The position numbers and the translations under genes are program-made. From an uncultured Alphaproteobacteria bacterium (GTDB taxonomy: Bacteria > Pseudomonadota > Alphaproteobacteria > Micavibrionales > Micavibrionaceae): a DNA stretch of 64,000 nucleotides. The notes under the pieces were generated by a model. It saw only the letters and a list, made by a program, of their open reading frames with translations. It did not search any database and was not told the origin of the DNA. Below are positions 1 through 10,650 of this stretch, piece after piece (position 1 is the stretch's first letter; each line of letters begins with the position of its first letter). Where the stretch lies: the NCBI GenBank assembly GCA_937931645.1, contig CALHAR010000005.1, forward strand, positions 221,379 through 285,378, given 5' to 3'.

Positions 1-810
1 TTGCACCTTATGAATGATGATAAGAAGAGCGAGCGCTATGGTGAAATGGCACGAAATTGGGGCTGGGACTCTACCCATATAGAAACGGTTGATACCGCTA
101 AAGCCAGTGATATAGCCGGTGTTCAGCTGTACCATGATGCGCTTTATTTGCCAGATTCAGGCTCTGTTAATCCGCAAAAACTGTGCGCGTATTATGCGCG
201 TGATGTGGCGGTTCATTATAATGTGACGGTTAATGACTTAAGCTTATTGGAAGAAGATATTATTATACTGGCTTGTGGTGGTGCGGTGAGTAACTTTGCT
301 GAACTGTCATGGTTAGAGTTGGAAAATGTACGTGGGCAAGTGACGAGCGTTACGCAAACAAACAATTCTAAAAATTTAAAATGTAACCTTCATTATGGCA
401 GTTATATATCTTGCGCGCGTGATGGCTCTCATTCAGTGGGATCAACATTTGAAAAATGGATTGAACATACGAATGTGCGCCAAGAAAATCATGTAGAAAA
501 TATTGAAAAATTAAAAACTAATATTAAGGCCTTTGAAAAAGAGGAATTTATTATTGAAGGCGGGCGTGCCGGTATGCGCGCCGCAACCAATGACCGTTTT
601 CCTGTTATTGGTCAGGTGCCGCACCATAATAATATATATGTCAGCGCGGCGTTTGGGTCGCACGGCATTGTGGCGTCTATTGCGGGGGCGCATTTAATTG
701 CAGACTTTATACGGGGCGGTGCTTATAGCTTACCTGCAGAAACCATATATCAGCTATCGCCGCGGCGATTTATTGACCGTGCAGCAAAAAAGGGGCGCGT
801 TTTAATTTAA
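1..810 (+). CDS. mnmC: C-terminal FAD-dependent domain of MnmC (partial, 5' end outside window)
   Basis: This is the oxidoreductase half of the bifunctional enzyme that makes 5-methylaminomethyl-2-thiouridine at the tRNA wobble position; this domain removes the carboxymethyl group from cmnm5U. The reading frame is open from base 1, so the N-terminal methyltransferase domain and the FAD-binding GxGxxG must lie upstream of the window. What is visible fits the MnmC C-terminal domain: the LYLPDSGSVNPQKLC stretch, VRGQVTSV, a DGSHSVGSTFE segment, GRAGMRAATNDRFPVIGQVP, then GSHGIVASIAGAHLIA and a C-terminal LSPRRF. These match the family pattern of RVGxRxxTxDxxPxxG followed by GLGSRGL. A different DAO-family oxidoreductase is the alternative, but the order of motifs favours MnmC. 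Confidence 0.8.
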   Translation: MHLMNDDKKSERYGEMARNWGWDSTHIETVDTAKASDIAGVQLYHDALYLPDSGSVNPQKLCAYYARDVAVHYNVTVNDLSLLEEDIIILACGGAVSNFAELSWLELENVRGQVTSVTQTNNSKNLKCNLHYGSYISCARDGSHSVGSTFEKWIEHTNVRQENHVENIEKLKTNIKAFEKEEFIIEGGRAGMRAATNDRFPVIGQVPHHNNIYVSAAFGSHGIVASIAGAHLIADFIRGGAYSLPAETIYQLSPRRFIDRAAKKGRVLI

Positions 811-866
811 GTCATGCTAAAATATGAACCGTATTATTAATTTGAATAGTCGTAGGGGGCTTTTCC

Positions 867-1031
867 ATGATTTTGAACCAGTATTGTAAGTGCCAGCTTG
901 GTGCAACCGCTATTGAGTATGTTCTTATAGCCTCTGGAATAGCGTTGGCAATTGTGGCGGCGATTTTTGCTTTTGGTGGTGATCTTTCCACCTTATTTGG
1001 CGGTCTTGAGTCTGCTACGTCTGGCCCATAA
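867..1031 (+). CDS. Orphan Flp/Fap-type mini-pilin (54 aa)
   Basis: This small gene encodes a 54-residue type IVb pilin-like protein. After a 12-residue leader ending in Gly comes the prepilin peptidase signature G-ATAIEYVLIASGIALAIV, with Glu at +5 and Tyr at +6, then one hydrophobic helix and a short GDLSTLFGGL tail. It is closely similar to the pilin of the main Tad cluster at 31295, which has the same GATAIEY...AxGIALAI core. AGGGGG at 854-859 is a good Shine-Dalgarno 7 bases before the ATG. It lies between mnmC and a WecA-like gene, about 30 kb from the pilus machinery, so it is probably a second pilin subunit processed by the CpaA peptidase at 31632. Its expression and role are unknown. 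Confidence 0.85.
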   Translation: MILNQYCKCQLGATAIEYVLIASGIALAIVAAIFAFGGDLSTLFGGLESATSGP

Positions 1032-1036
1032 CTATC

Positions 1037-2074
1037 ATGGATTTTACTTTAAACCCTTATTTTGCTGGTCTTGGCTTTGTTGTCACCTTTATCCTTTTTC
1101 GGATAGGGATAAAATATGCCCATAAAATTGGCTTAATGGATAAACCTGGTGGGCGTAAAACGCATGAAGGGGCTATCCCTCTTATTGGCGGGCTCATTAT
1201 TGTTCCTGTGTTTGCTGCCTTGGTTTACTCATCAGGGCTACAGTCACAAACATTTCTAGGGGCCTTACTGGGCGGTGTTGTTTTGCTAATGGCGATAGGG
1301 GCGCTGGACGATAAATTTCAAATACATCCTTGGGCGCGCTTTATTATTCAAATATGGCTGGCCTGTTACGTTGTTATTTTTTGTGATGCTAATCTGTTAA
1401 ATTTAGGCAATTTATTTGGCTTTGGCGATGTTGATTTAGGTCAATGGGGGGGTAAGATATTCTCTGTTACGTGCCTTGTTCTGCTGATGAATGCGATTAA
1501 CATGCTTGATGGTATGGATGGCTTGGTCGGCGGGTTTCTTGTCATTGCTTTAGGGTGGTTGATGGTCGCGGCGTACACGGTTGGGGCTACGCTTGTCTTT
1601 TGGGCCATGCTGTTCTTACTTGTTCCTATTTTAGGGTTCTTATTTTTCAATGTGCGTTACCCCTTTCATAAAAAAGCACATGTTTTTTTAGGGGATGCGG
1701 GGTCATTATCTTTGGCGCTTATCGTTGGGTGGTTTGCTATACAAATGACAAAGTCACCGCAACCTTATATGCCACCTGTTGTTATTATTTGGATTATGAC
1801 GGTTCCCATTATGGACACGTTCGCGATTTTCTTTACACGTAAAAAACAAGGGCGCAGCCCGTTTGAAGCAGACCGTCTTCACGCGCATTATAAGCTTGAA
1901 GATAGAGGGATGAAGCCGAAAATTGTGACACCACTTATTTGGTTGACTGCTCTTATTACGGGAGGTATTGGCTATGTTGGTATCCAAATAGGCGTACCAG
2001 ACTATGTACTGCTCTATAGCTGGTCAGCGATTTTACTGGGCTATACTTATTACCGTATTAAGCTAGATACTTAA
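1037..2074 (+). CDS. WecA/MraY-family polyprenyl-phosphate sugar-1-phosphate transferase
   Basis: An integral membrane enzyme of 345 residues that transfers a sugar-1-phosphate, most likely GlcNAc-1-P, from a UDP-sugar to undecaprenyl phosphate on the cytoplasmic side. It would start an O-antigen, enterobacterial-common-antigen-like or other glycan. Hallmarks are the Asp pair in ALDDKF (91-92), NMLDGMDGL (155-163), VFLGDAGS (216-223) and the His-box DRLHAHYKL (279-287), spread over about ten hydrophobic segments. The HxH box and the isolated position favour the WecA/TagO/TuaA group over MraY of peptidoglycan synthesis. It follows the mini-pilin by 5 bases and overlaps the convergent symporter gene by 4 bases. 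No glycosyltransferase neighbours are present to identify the polymer. Confidence 0.85.
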   Translation: MDFTLNPYFAGLGFVVTFILFRIGIKYAHKIGLMDKPGGRKTHEGAIPLIGGLIIVPVFAALVYSSGLQSQTFLGALLGGVVLLMAIGALDDKFQIHPWARFIIQIWLACYVVIFCDANLLNLGNLFGFGDVDLGQWGGKIFSVTCLVLLMNAINMLDGMDGLVGGFLVIALGWLMVAAYTVGATLVFWAMLFLLVPILGFLFFNVRYPFHKKAHVFLGDAGSLSLALIVGWFAIQMTKSPQPYMPPVVIIWIMTVPIMDTFAIFFTRKKQGRSPFEADRLHAHYKLEDRGMKPKIVTPLIWLTALITGGIGYVGIQIGVPDYVLLYSWSAILLGYTYYRIKLDT

Positions 2075-3348
2075 TCTTTGTCACTGGGTGTAAAACGCGC
2101 CATCACTGTGGTCGCAACCAAGTCCCCTGTTACATTTAATGTGGTTCGACACATATCTAAGATACGATCAACACCCAGGATAATCCCTATTCCTTCAGGC
2201 GGAACACCGATGCTTGATAAGATTGTGGCTAACACGATAATACCAACCCCTGGTGTTGCAGGCGTCCCGATGGAGGCCCCAACGGTTGTAAACATTAATA
2301 AGAATATTTCCCCTGTTGTTAAATCAACCCCAAAAATACTACATAAAAATAACGCCGCCGCGGCTTGGTAAAGGGCGGTTCCATCCATGTTTATTGTCGC
2401 CCCTAAAGGAATAACAAAACGAGATACTTTTTCATCAATGCCTAAGTGTTCTTCCGCCGCCTTTAAAGTAAAGGGAATTGTGGCCGCAGAACTGGAGGTT
2501 GAAAACGCAAAAATTTGCGCGTTACGTATGGCTTTTAAAAACGTAAAAACATTCTGTTTGGCAATAAGTGCTGCGATGACAAGGTAGACTAAGAACATAG
2601 CAAACAACCCCAAAAGAACGCTTAACATATAGGCACCAACACCTGCCAGTGTATCAAGACCCATATGAATGGTGACGTTGGCAATAAGCCCGAAAACTGC
2701 ATAGGGAGCTAACATCATCGCCCATTCAATAACCTTCATAGTTGCGGCCTGCGCAAATTCACACAGCTCAGCAAAGGGTCTAGTTTTTTTCTTGGGTAAG
2801 GTCAGCATGACGATACCAAGAAGAATAGAAAAAATCACAATTTGCAGCATATTCTTTTCTAGGCTGGCTTCGGTAAAGTTAACGGGCAGCATATTTTCAA
2901 TGCGTTGGGGGATGGTCAGTTCGTCAAAAATTTCAAAAGGTACATCGCTGGTGATCATGATATCATCAACAAATTGCGCGTTAATATATTGTGCGGGGTT
3001 AACAGTTTGAATAATCAATACGCCAATCGTAATAGAAATAAAGGTCGTCATTAAAAAATAAGGAACAAGCTTGGCGCCCATAGTCTTTAAAAAATGCAAA
3101 CTACCACTATCAATGACACCCAAGACGATGGAGCTGATGACGAGGGGGATAACTACCATTTTTAATAACCCCAAAAATATAATACCGGGGAGGGCAATCC
3201 ATTCACCCAATAGTGTTGCCGTCACGTCATTAACAATGGCAAATCCCGTTGGGGATAAGATAAGGCCAAGAGCAATACCAAGCGCCATACCGAGCAAAAT
3301 TTTCCACCATAATGTTTGATCTGTTTTTGGAATATTATGAGTTGTCAT
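2071..3348 (-). CDS. Dicarboxylate/amino acid:cation symporter (DAACS family)
   Basis: A 425-residue secondary transporter of the GltP/DctA/GltPh family, taking up glutamate, aspartate or C4-dicarboxylates with Na+ or H+. The family landmarks are all present: the serine-rich hairpin FSTSSSAATIPF, the NMDGT cation/substrate motif of TM7, the second hairpin region GASIGTPATPG, and the TM8 substrate-binding sequence VDRILDMCRTTLNVTGD. The last of these has the Asp, Arg, Thr and Asn that contact substrate in GltPh. The Arg in RTTLNVTGD suggests an acidic amino acid or dicarboxylate rather than a neutral amino acid. It is convergent with the WecA-like gene (4-base overlap) and monocistronic. The exact substrate cannot be read from sequence. 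Confidence 0.88.
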   Translation of the reverse strand: MTTHNIPKTDQTLWWKILLGMALGIALGLILSPTGFAIVNDVTATLLGEWIALPGIIFLGLLKMVVIPLVISSIVLGVIDSGSLHFLKTMGAKLVPYFLMTTFISITIGVLIIQTVNPAQYINAQFVDDIMITSDVPFEIFDELTIPQRIENMLPVNFTEASLEKNMLQIVIFSILLGIVMLTLPKKKTRPFAELCEFAQAATMKVIEWAMMLAPYAVFGLIANVTIHMGLDTLAGVGAYMLSVLLGLFAMFLVYLVIAALIAKQNVFTFLKAIRNAQIFAFSTSSSAATIPFTLKAAEEHLGIDEKVSRFVIPLGATINMDGTALYQAAAALFLCSIFGVDLTTGEIFLLMFTTVGASIGTPATPGVGIIVLATILSSIGVPPEGIGIILGVDRILDMCRTTLNVTGDLVATTVMARFTPSDKD

Positions 3349-3500
3349 GAAATTATGCTCTCTTATCTTTTGTTTTTATTGTTCAATATCAATGGTTTGA
3401 AAATAAGTTGTGATGTTTTTTTAAAAATATCGAATGGTTTAGTGCGACTAAGCGTATAACAAATATAAAGAATAACAACAAAAAGAAGGAGTATTGAATC

Positions 3501-3644
3501 ATGAAAAAACTATTCTTATTGGAGACAGCAAGATTAATTTTTTAAGCCCCGCCTGTTTTGGCAGAGTACCATGAAGAATGGCACTATCGCGTAAACATAA
3601 AGAAGGTGTCACGCATTAAAGATAGTTTAATAGGTACGGTTTAA
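3501..3644 (+). pseudogene. Possible broken gene for a small secreted peptide
   Basis: ATG 3501 follows AAGAAGGAG at a good ribosome-binding distance and opens a reading frame MKKLFLLETARLIF that ends at TAA 3543-3545. The same frame continues without further stops to 3644 as APPVLAEYHEEWHYRVNIKK and so on. Removing the stop gives a 47-residue protein that begins like a signal peptide and has an Ala-x-Ala-type region before a polar mature part. This could be a small exported protein inactivated by one nonsense codon, a sequencing error, or chance. The 3' end overlaps the stop of convergent trhO by 4 bases. The rest of 3349-3640 shows nothing clear. Confidence 0.3.
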
Positions 3645-4570
3645 TAAGCCGTGTCACCAGGAATTCCTTCACCCGCTTTTTTCATTTGTTCGTGACGCAT
3701 TCTAAACGCATGGGCTTTTTCTTCGCTCAATGTTTCAATACAATGCGGGCAAGACACCCCTTTTTCATAGGCGTCGCTCTCTAAATCTTCAGGGCTTAAA
3801 GGGAAGCGGCATCCGTAGCATAATTGATAGGGGCTTTCTTCTAAGTTCTGACCCACGGCAACGCGGCGATCAAAAACAAAACAATCACCATTCCATTTAC
3901 TTTGGTCGGCGGGTACGTCTTCTAAATATTTCAAAATACCGCCTTGTAGGTGATAAACCTCTTCAAAGCCATGCGCCATCATATAACTAGAGGCTTTTTC
4001 ACAGCGAATACCACCCGTGCAAAACATGGCGACTTTCTTTTGTTTTTTAGGGTCCATATGTTCTGCAACATAATCTTTAAACTCTGTGAAGGTCTTTATA
4101 TTGGGGTCAATCGCGCCTTCAAAAATACCGACAGCGGTTTCATAATCGTTACGTGTATCAATTAACGTGACATCAGGGTCATTGATCAAATCATTCCAAT
4201 CTTGTGGTTTCACGTAGGTACCGACCTGGTCATTGGGGTTGGCCTCTGGCGCTTTCATCGTGATAATTTCTTTTTTCAAGCGCACTTTGATACGACGAAA
4301 TGGTTTTTCTTCGGCGCTGGAATATTTTAACTCTCCAGACTTTACGCCCGCAATGTCGTCTAATAGATCAATAATTTGTGGAATGGTATCACCTTGCCCT
4401 GCAATGGTACCGTTCATTCCTTCGGGGGCAATCAAAAGCGTTCCACAAATACCGAGATCATCACAACGTTCACGAATTTGCGTTTGTAACGTCGGCAAAT
4501 CTTTCAATGTGACAAAGCGGTAAAGCGCCGCGACTGTCCAGACATCATTATTTTGCGGTTTATTTTCCAT
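3641..4570 (-). CDS. trhO: tRNA uridine(34) hydroxylase TrhO (YceA), rhodanese-like
   Basis: A 309-residue cytosolic enzyme of the TrhO/YceA family that forms 5-hydroxyuridine at the tRNA wobble position, the first step toward cmo5U/mo5U. It shows the family's N-terminal acylphosphatase-like region (about 10-100, with LLIAPEGMNGTIAG). A rhodanese domain follows, with the active-site loop FCTGGIRCEKASSY (catalytic Cys184) and GFEEVYHLQGGILKYLE. The C-terminal tail contains CYGCRFPLSP and CPHC cysteine pairs typical of the longer family members. Length and motifs agree with full-length orthologues. It lies 17 bases downstream of oxyR on the same strand, so co-transcription with the peroxide regulator is possible. 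Confidence 0.93.
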   Translation of the reverse strand: MENKPQNNDVWTVAALYRFVTLKDLPTLQTQIRERCDDLGICGTLLIAPEGMNGTIAGQGDTIPQIIDLLDDIAGVKSGELKYSSAEEKPFRRIKVRLKKEIITMKAPEANPNDQVGTYVKPQDWNDLINDPDVTLIDTRNDYETAVGIFEGAIDPNIKTFTEFKDYVAEHMDPKKQKKVAMFCTGGIRCEKASSYMMAHGFEEVYHLQGGILKYLEDVPADQSKWNGDCFVFDRRVAVGQNLEESPYQLCYGCRFPLSPEDLESDAYEKGVSCPHCIETLSEEKAHAFRMRHEQMKKAGEGIPGDTAY

Positions 4571-4587
4571 TTGGCTGTTATATGAAA

Positions 4588-5481
4588 TTATAGTGTTTTT
4601 TTCAACGTTTTTATAACGGCCTTAATATTAGTTTTTTTATAGCTCCTATCGCGCCAAACAAGGCTGATGTTACGCGATGGAGCGGGCTTACCAAAGTAAT
4701 GAAGATCAACAGTTTTAGGGGTGACCCCTTGCTTAATCATCATTTCTGGGAGGAGTGTCAGGCCATAACCTTGCCCAACCATTTGAATCAAGGTCTGTAA
4801 GCTGGTGGCGCGTAAAGGTTGATCGCTGTCATTATCAACCTTGCTACAGGCTGATAATATATGGTCGCGCAGGCAGTGGCCATCTTGAAGGAGAAGGAGT
4901 TTTTTATCGTCTAAATCATGGATGCTCAGACGTTGGCTTTTGTTAAATGTATTTCTAGGTGAAGCACAGATAAACTCTTCTTCAAATAAGATGACATGAT
5001 TAAGTGATTTTATTTCAAAAGGTAGTGCCATTAAGGCAATATCAATCTTACCTGCCGTTAACTTTTCAATGAGGTTGTCGCTTGTCTCTTCGGTAAATTG
5101 AAAATTCATTTTAGGAAAATGTTTTTGTAAGGGCGTAAGAAGTTGCGGCAACAGGTAGGGAGCAATCGTTGGAATGATACCAATCTGCATAACCCCTGAA
5201 AGAGGTTCCTGCATTTGCCGGGCACTATCTATCATAGCGTCTAATTCAGGCATAATTTTTTGTGTGGTGGCAATGACATCTAAGCCAAAGGGGGTAAAGG
5301 TCACGACTTTACGTTTGGTCCTATCGAGTACTTTTGTGCCTAGTAATGTTTCCATTTCTTGAATAGCTTGGCTGAGCGTGGGTTGTGTTACATGGCTCAG
5401 CTGCGCGGCTTTACTAAAATTTTTAGTTTCAAAAAGATTGAGCAAATATTGTAACTGCCGTAAGGTAGGAAGATTGATCAT
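4588..5481 (-). CDS. oxyR: LysR-type hydrogen peroxide sensor OxyR
   Basis: A 297-residue LysR-family transcription factor with an N-terminal winged HTH (about 5-65, with SKAAQLSHVTQPTLSQAIQE) and a periplasmic-binding-protein-like sensor domain. Two features identify OxyR rather than a generic LysR protein. The sensor domain has LLLLQDGHCLRDHILSAC, in which Cys203 and Cys212 have the same 9-residue separation as the peroxidatic Cys199/Cys208 pair of Escherichia coli OxyR. The gene is also transcribed divergently from katG across 141 bases. By family knowledge, peroxide oxidises Cys203, a disulfide forms, and the tetramer activates katG and autorepresses oxyR. Confidence 0.93.
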   Translation of the reverse strand: MINLPTLRQLQYLLNLFETKNFSKAAQLSHVTQPTLSQAIQEMETLLGTKVLDRTKRKVVTFTPFGLDVIATTQKIMPELDAMIDSARQMQEPLSGVMQIGIIPTIAPYLLPQLLTPLQKHFPKMNFQFTEETSDNLIEKLTAGKIDIALMALPFEIKSLNHVILFEEEFICASPRNTFNKSQRLSIHDLDDKKLLLLQDGHCLRDHILSACSKVDNDSDQPLRATSLQTLIQMVGQGYGLTLLPEMMIKQGVTPKTVDLHYFGKPAPSRNISLVWRDRSYKKTNIKAVIKTLKKTL

Positions 5482-5515
5482 AAATAGAATATTTCATAAT
5501 TTAATTTAATTTTCA

Positions 5516-5593
5516 ATAAGTTTTTCCTATTAATAATGTTCAAAATATTAATTAGATTTTATATGTAGACTCCTTGTAATCTTGTCTTATAAT
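5516..5593 (+). promoter_or_regulatory. Candidate OxyR half-site and katG promoter
   Basis: The 141-base oxyR-katG intergenic region is strongly AT-rich. ATAAGTTTTTCCTAT at 5516-5530 matches 8 of the 10 fixed positions of an ATAGnTnnnAnCTAT OxyR half-site; I do not see a second, equally good half-site at the canonical spacing. Downstream, TATAAT at 5588-5593 with TAGACT at 5566-5571 (16-base spacer) is a reasonable sigma-70-type promoter for katG. AAAGGA at 5611-5616 lies 6 bases before the katG ATG. Confidence 0.5.
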
Positions 5594-5619
5594 TCCAATC
5601 ATAACTTTAAAAAGGATGA

Positions 5620-7824
<2,205 letters not shown>

Positions 7825-7860
7825 ACCAATGTAGTAAGCTGTAAGTAAAATTATAAAGAA

Positions 7861-7889
7861 AAAACCGCTAATTATATGGCGGTTTTTTT
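7861..7889 (+). terminator. Rho-independent terminator after katG
   Basis: AAAACCGC (7861-7868) pairs perfectly with GCGGTTTT (7879-7886) around a 10-base loop, and the 3' arm runs into a T tract to 7889. It lies 37 bases after the katG stop. Confidence 0.9.
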
Positions 7890-8015
7890 ATGCTTTTAAT
7901 ATTTTCTTGTAATATTCTTTCAATTAATCAAAGGTTTAAAAACATAATTGACGTAACACATGAATTGGGTTATAAAACATCACTTTTAGGGATAATTTGT
8001 AATAAGGGGAATGTA

Positions 8016-8414
8016 ATGGGCGCACCACAATTAGCAGAAAAATTAAATGAGGTTACCAGCCCTAATCCGTCTGAAGTGGCGAAGGAAATCGTTGGTGGCA
8101 TAATTGCCGAAGCAAAGAGAAAGCACCCTCAATTAGGGTACTTAGAAGAATCTATGCGTGATTTATCTATTTTAAGGTACGTTCACTCTTCTTTAGATAG
8201 TAAATTAAAGGACAGTGATCCAAAGACTAAACTTCAGGGTGTTTTATGGGCGAATATAAACTTTATTAAAAACTCTATCAATTCTTCAAAACTAACGAAG
8301 TATAATGCAAGTGATAAACTTGATGACCTTAAACGGGTTGTTAGGAAAGGGTCTAATCGTCCGTTGCACTCTCTTGGTTCAAAGGGTTCTAATTTGACTG
8401 TATTAAGACCTTAA
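8016..8414 (+). CDS. Hypothetical protein, 132 aa
   Basis: I do not recognise this family. The frame is open from 7890, but ATG 8016 is the better start because AAGGGGA (8004-8010) precedes it by 5 bases, whereas the upstream part would overlap the katG terminator. The product is hydrophilic and probably mostly helical (VAKEIVGGIIAEAKRKHP, LDSKLKDSDPKTKLQGVLWA). It has no signal peptide, transmembrane segment or cysteine in the 132-residue form, and a basic C-terminus. It is AT-rich compared with katG. It stands alone between katG and the convergent MscS gene, so context gives no functional hint. Confidence 0.6.
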   Translation: MGAPQLAEKLNEVTSPNPSEVAKEIVGGIIAEAKRKHPQLGYLEESMRDLSILRYVHSSLDSKLKDSDPKTKLQGVLWANINFIKNSINSSKLTKYNASDKLDDLKRVVRKGSNRPLHSLGSKGSNLTVLRP

Positions 8415-8455
8415 ATTCTTAAATGTCTTTGATAAAACAATATCAATAGAAATCT

Positions 8456-9733
8456 CTAACGTTTATGCATAAAAACCTGGCGATGCGGATAGGGAATTTC
8501 GATATTATTTTCTTTTAGCGTATCCCATAGAGAGAGCATAACACTACCTTTTGTATTTGTTAGGCCTTTTTCAGCATCCTTAATCCAATAACGAAGCACA
8601 AAATTAAGCGAGCTTTCACCAAACTCCACCAAATGGCAAACAGGCGCGGGGCTATCAACCACGCGCTCTGGCTTAGTTGCTGCTTCGGTGGCTAATCGTT
8701 TTACATCATGGGGGTTTGAGTTGTAATGCACACCAAATTTGGTTTCGACACGGACCAAAGTATTACCATGTGACCAGTTAATCACTTGCTGTGTAATAAA
8801 TTCTTCATTCGGGACCAGGTATGATTTATTGTCACGGGTGACCAGCTCAGTATAGCGCGCGCCCATATGGTTGACCCAACCAAATGTTCCATCCATCTCA
8901 ATAATATCACCGGGTTTAATCGATTGATCCATCAAAAGGAGCATACCGCTAAATAGGTTTGAGATAACTTTTTGCAAACCAAAACCAATACCCAAACCAA
9001 CAGCACCAGAAAAAACCGCAAATAAGGAGAGGTCAATTCCTGCGGAGGTTATACCGATAAGCAAAGCGGTGACAATTAAGAAAACACGGGCGATTTTTGA
9101 AATCAAAACACGTGATGAAGGGTTTAAGCTTTTGACCGATTGAATACGCTTATCTGTTAGATTGGCTAAAAATAGCGCGGCATACATTAAGATAAATATA
9201 CCTAAAATCCCTTTGGTTACACTTAAGGCGCTCAGGCGAAACTCACCAATACTAAAACCGATGGCGTTAAGTGTTTCCATGGTTTGGTCAAGAACGCCAA
9301 AAATACTTAAGGCGACAAGGCCAAGAACCGTAAAAGAAATAATGTTACGGGCAAAGCGTTGCTCTATAATTTGGGACATAAGGCGAATGAAAACCCAAGC
9401 CAGCAATAGTTTTGAAAAAGCAAAGGCGAAGTTAACGGAAAATCCAAAGCCGCTGGGTCCTGCTATTTTTGCACCAATGAATATAAAAATCATGGCAATA
9501 AAAGGGAAGGTTATCTTTAAAAGACTATAAAGTATCTCCGTTAATCTATAAGGGATGTTTGCTTTATTAATGCGTTCATTTAATGTTGGGTTGATTACAC
9601 GACTTAAGAGAAAAGCCGCGAAAAGAGCCGTCACAATTAAAGTCGCTTGGACAGCGCAACTAATCGTTAGGATATATGTTGATACCCATTCTATAATTTT
9701 GTCTTGATAAGCGAGAAGGTCTAATTTTTCCAT
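8456..9733 (-). CDS. MscS-family mechanosensitive channel
   Basis: A 425-residue inner-membrane channel that would open under membrane tension to release solutes after osmotic downshock. Several hydrophobic helices occupy residues 20-230. They are followed by the pore-lining helix of the family, with small-residue repeats and the GAVGLGIGFGLQKVISNLFSG motif (243-263). The beta domain follows (KPGDIIEMDGTFGWVNHMG, LVPNEEFITQQVINWS), then the alpha/beta cytosolic cage region with the family's C-terminal end. It is longer at the N-terminus than the small MscS of Escherichia coli, with additional transmembrane helices. It is convergent with the hypothetical gene at 8016 and has no operon partner. 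Confidence 0.9.
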   Translation of the reverse strand: MEKLDLLAYQDKIIEWVSTYILTISCAVQATLIVTALFAAFLLSRVINPTLNERINKANIPYRLTEILYSLLKITFPFIAMIFIFIGAKIAGPSGFGFSVNFAFAFSKLLLAWVFIRLMSQIIEQRFARNIISFTVLGLVALSIFGVLDQTMETLNAIGFSIGEFRLSALSVTKGILGIFILMYAALFLANLTDKRIQSVKSLNPSSRVLISKIARVFLIVTALLIGITSAGIDLSLFAVFSGAVGLGIGFGLQKVISNLFSGMLLLMDQSIKPGDIIEMDGTFGWVNHMGARYTELVTRDNKSYLVPNEEFITQQVINWSHGNTLVRVETKFGVHYNSNPHDVKRLATEAATKPERVVDSPAPVCHLVEFGESSLNFVLRYWIKDAEKGLTNTKGSVMLSLWDTLKENNIEIPYPHRQVFMHKR

Positions 9734-9812
9734 TGTTCAAATAGTTTAGCCGAAGCAACGCGACTTGAAAAGTATTCATAATGGAAATCAGATATTATTA
9801 TTACTCTTGTTG

Positions 9813-10424
9813 TTAAGCTTTAAGGGATTTAATCAGCATGGTGGTCATGTCTTTAATGAACGCATCATCTAGCTCTTGTCCGCTAATCAAACGAAAGAAG
9901 ACAGGGCCAAGGACAACATCAATCGCGCTGTCTGTATCAAGTTCCTCTGAAAATTCACCCGTTTGTTTGCCGCCATCAATATAAGATGACAGCGTATTAT
10001 AGCGATCTTGCAAATACGTATCGGTGAAAACTTGTAAGGCTTCGGGGCTAGATTGTGCTTCCCCAATAATTTCTGCGACAAGGCGTCCGTTCTTTCCCGC
10101 CATTTGCCGACATAGTTTATCTAACTGCATGGTGACCCCTTGCACGGCGTTGCGCGGCGTTGGCATGACATTATTAAAGGCGGGTTGGGTGAAAATAGCT
10201 TCCATTATTACGGCAGATTTATTGGGCCACCATCGATAAATAGTGGTTTTACCAACGCCAGCCTTTTTGGCGATAGCCTCGATTGAAAGCTTTTGCACAG
10301 AGTTATGGGTGAGTAAACGTCGCGTGGCATCTAATATAGAGCGGCGTGAGCTTTCTGAACGTGGACGTCCTGATTTTTTACTTTCATTATCAACATATTG
10401 ATTTTGCTGGATATTTTCCTGCAT
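9813..10424 (-). CDS. TetR/AcrR-family transcriptional regulator
   Basis: A roughly 203-residue repressor. The N-terminal HTH reads RRSILDATRRLL...LSIEAIAKKAGVGKTTIYRWW, the standard TetR signature, followed by a ligand-binding domain with a C-terminal part typical of the TetR_C group (QDRYNTLSSYIDGGKQTGEF). I place the start at ATG 10424 because GGAG lies 7 bases upstream of it; an ATG four codons earlier has no such signal. The ligand is unknown. Neither neighbour (MscS on the same strand, the ATP-grasp ligase divergent) is an obvious efflux or catabolic target. Confidence 0.87.
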   Translation of the reverse strand: MQENIQQNQYVDNESKKSGRPRSESSRRSILDATRRLLTHNSVQKLSIEAIAKKAGVGKTTIYRWWPNKSAVIMEAIFTQPAFNNVMPTPRNAVQGVTMQLDKLCRQMAGKNGRLVAEIIGEAQSSPEALQVFTDTYLQDRYNTLSSYIDGGKQTGEFSEELDTDSAIDVVLGPVFFRLISGQELDDAFIKDMTTMLIKSLKA

Positions 10425-10460
10425 TTTTAACTCCATATATCTTACTAAACGAGACGTATT

Positions 10461-10474
10461 ATAATTGTAATTAT
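10461..10474. promoter_or_regulatory. Small palindrome upstream of the TetR gene
   Basis: ATAATT (10461-10466) and AATTAT (10469-10474) form a perfect 14-base inverted repeat in the 226-base region between the divergent TetR and ATP-grasp genes. Its position 37 bases before the TetR start suits an autoregulatory operator, but in such AT-rich DNA it could be chance. Confidence 0.3.
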
Positions 10475-10591
10475 TTAAGAGTCGATATTTTTTTAATCTT
10501 TTTGTGGTATAATTTTCCTTTATGACGTAGGGCTAAGATAGTGTATAAAGGAAGAATAATCACTATTAGGGAATAAGCATAATATTTTTGC

Positions 10592-10626
10592 GAAAGCTTC
10601 CATGGGGGTAACCCTCGTGAGCTTTT
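10592..10626 (+). promoter_or_regulatory. Two-tier hairpin in the leader of the ATP-grasp gene
   Basis: AAAGCT (10593-10598) pairs with AGCTTT (10620-10625). Inside it GGGGG (10604-10608) pairs with CCCTC (10612-10616, one G-U) across a three-base TAA loop. The 3' arm ends in a short T run. There is no plus-strand gene upstream to terminate, so this is a leader structure of the gene starting at 10651, possibly an attenuator. TATAAT at 10508-10513 could be the -10 box. Confidence 0.4.
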
Positions 10627-10650
10627 ATTAAGAGTTTAGGGAGTGTAGCT

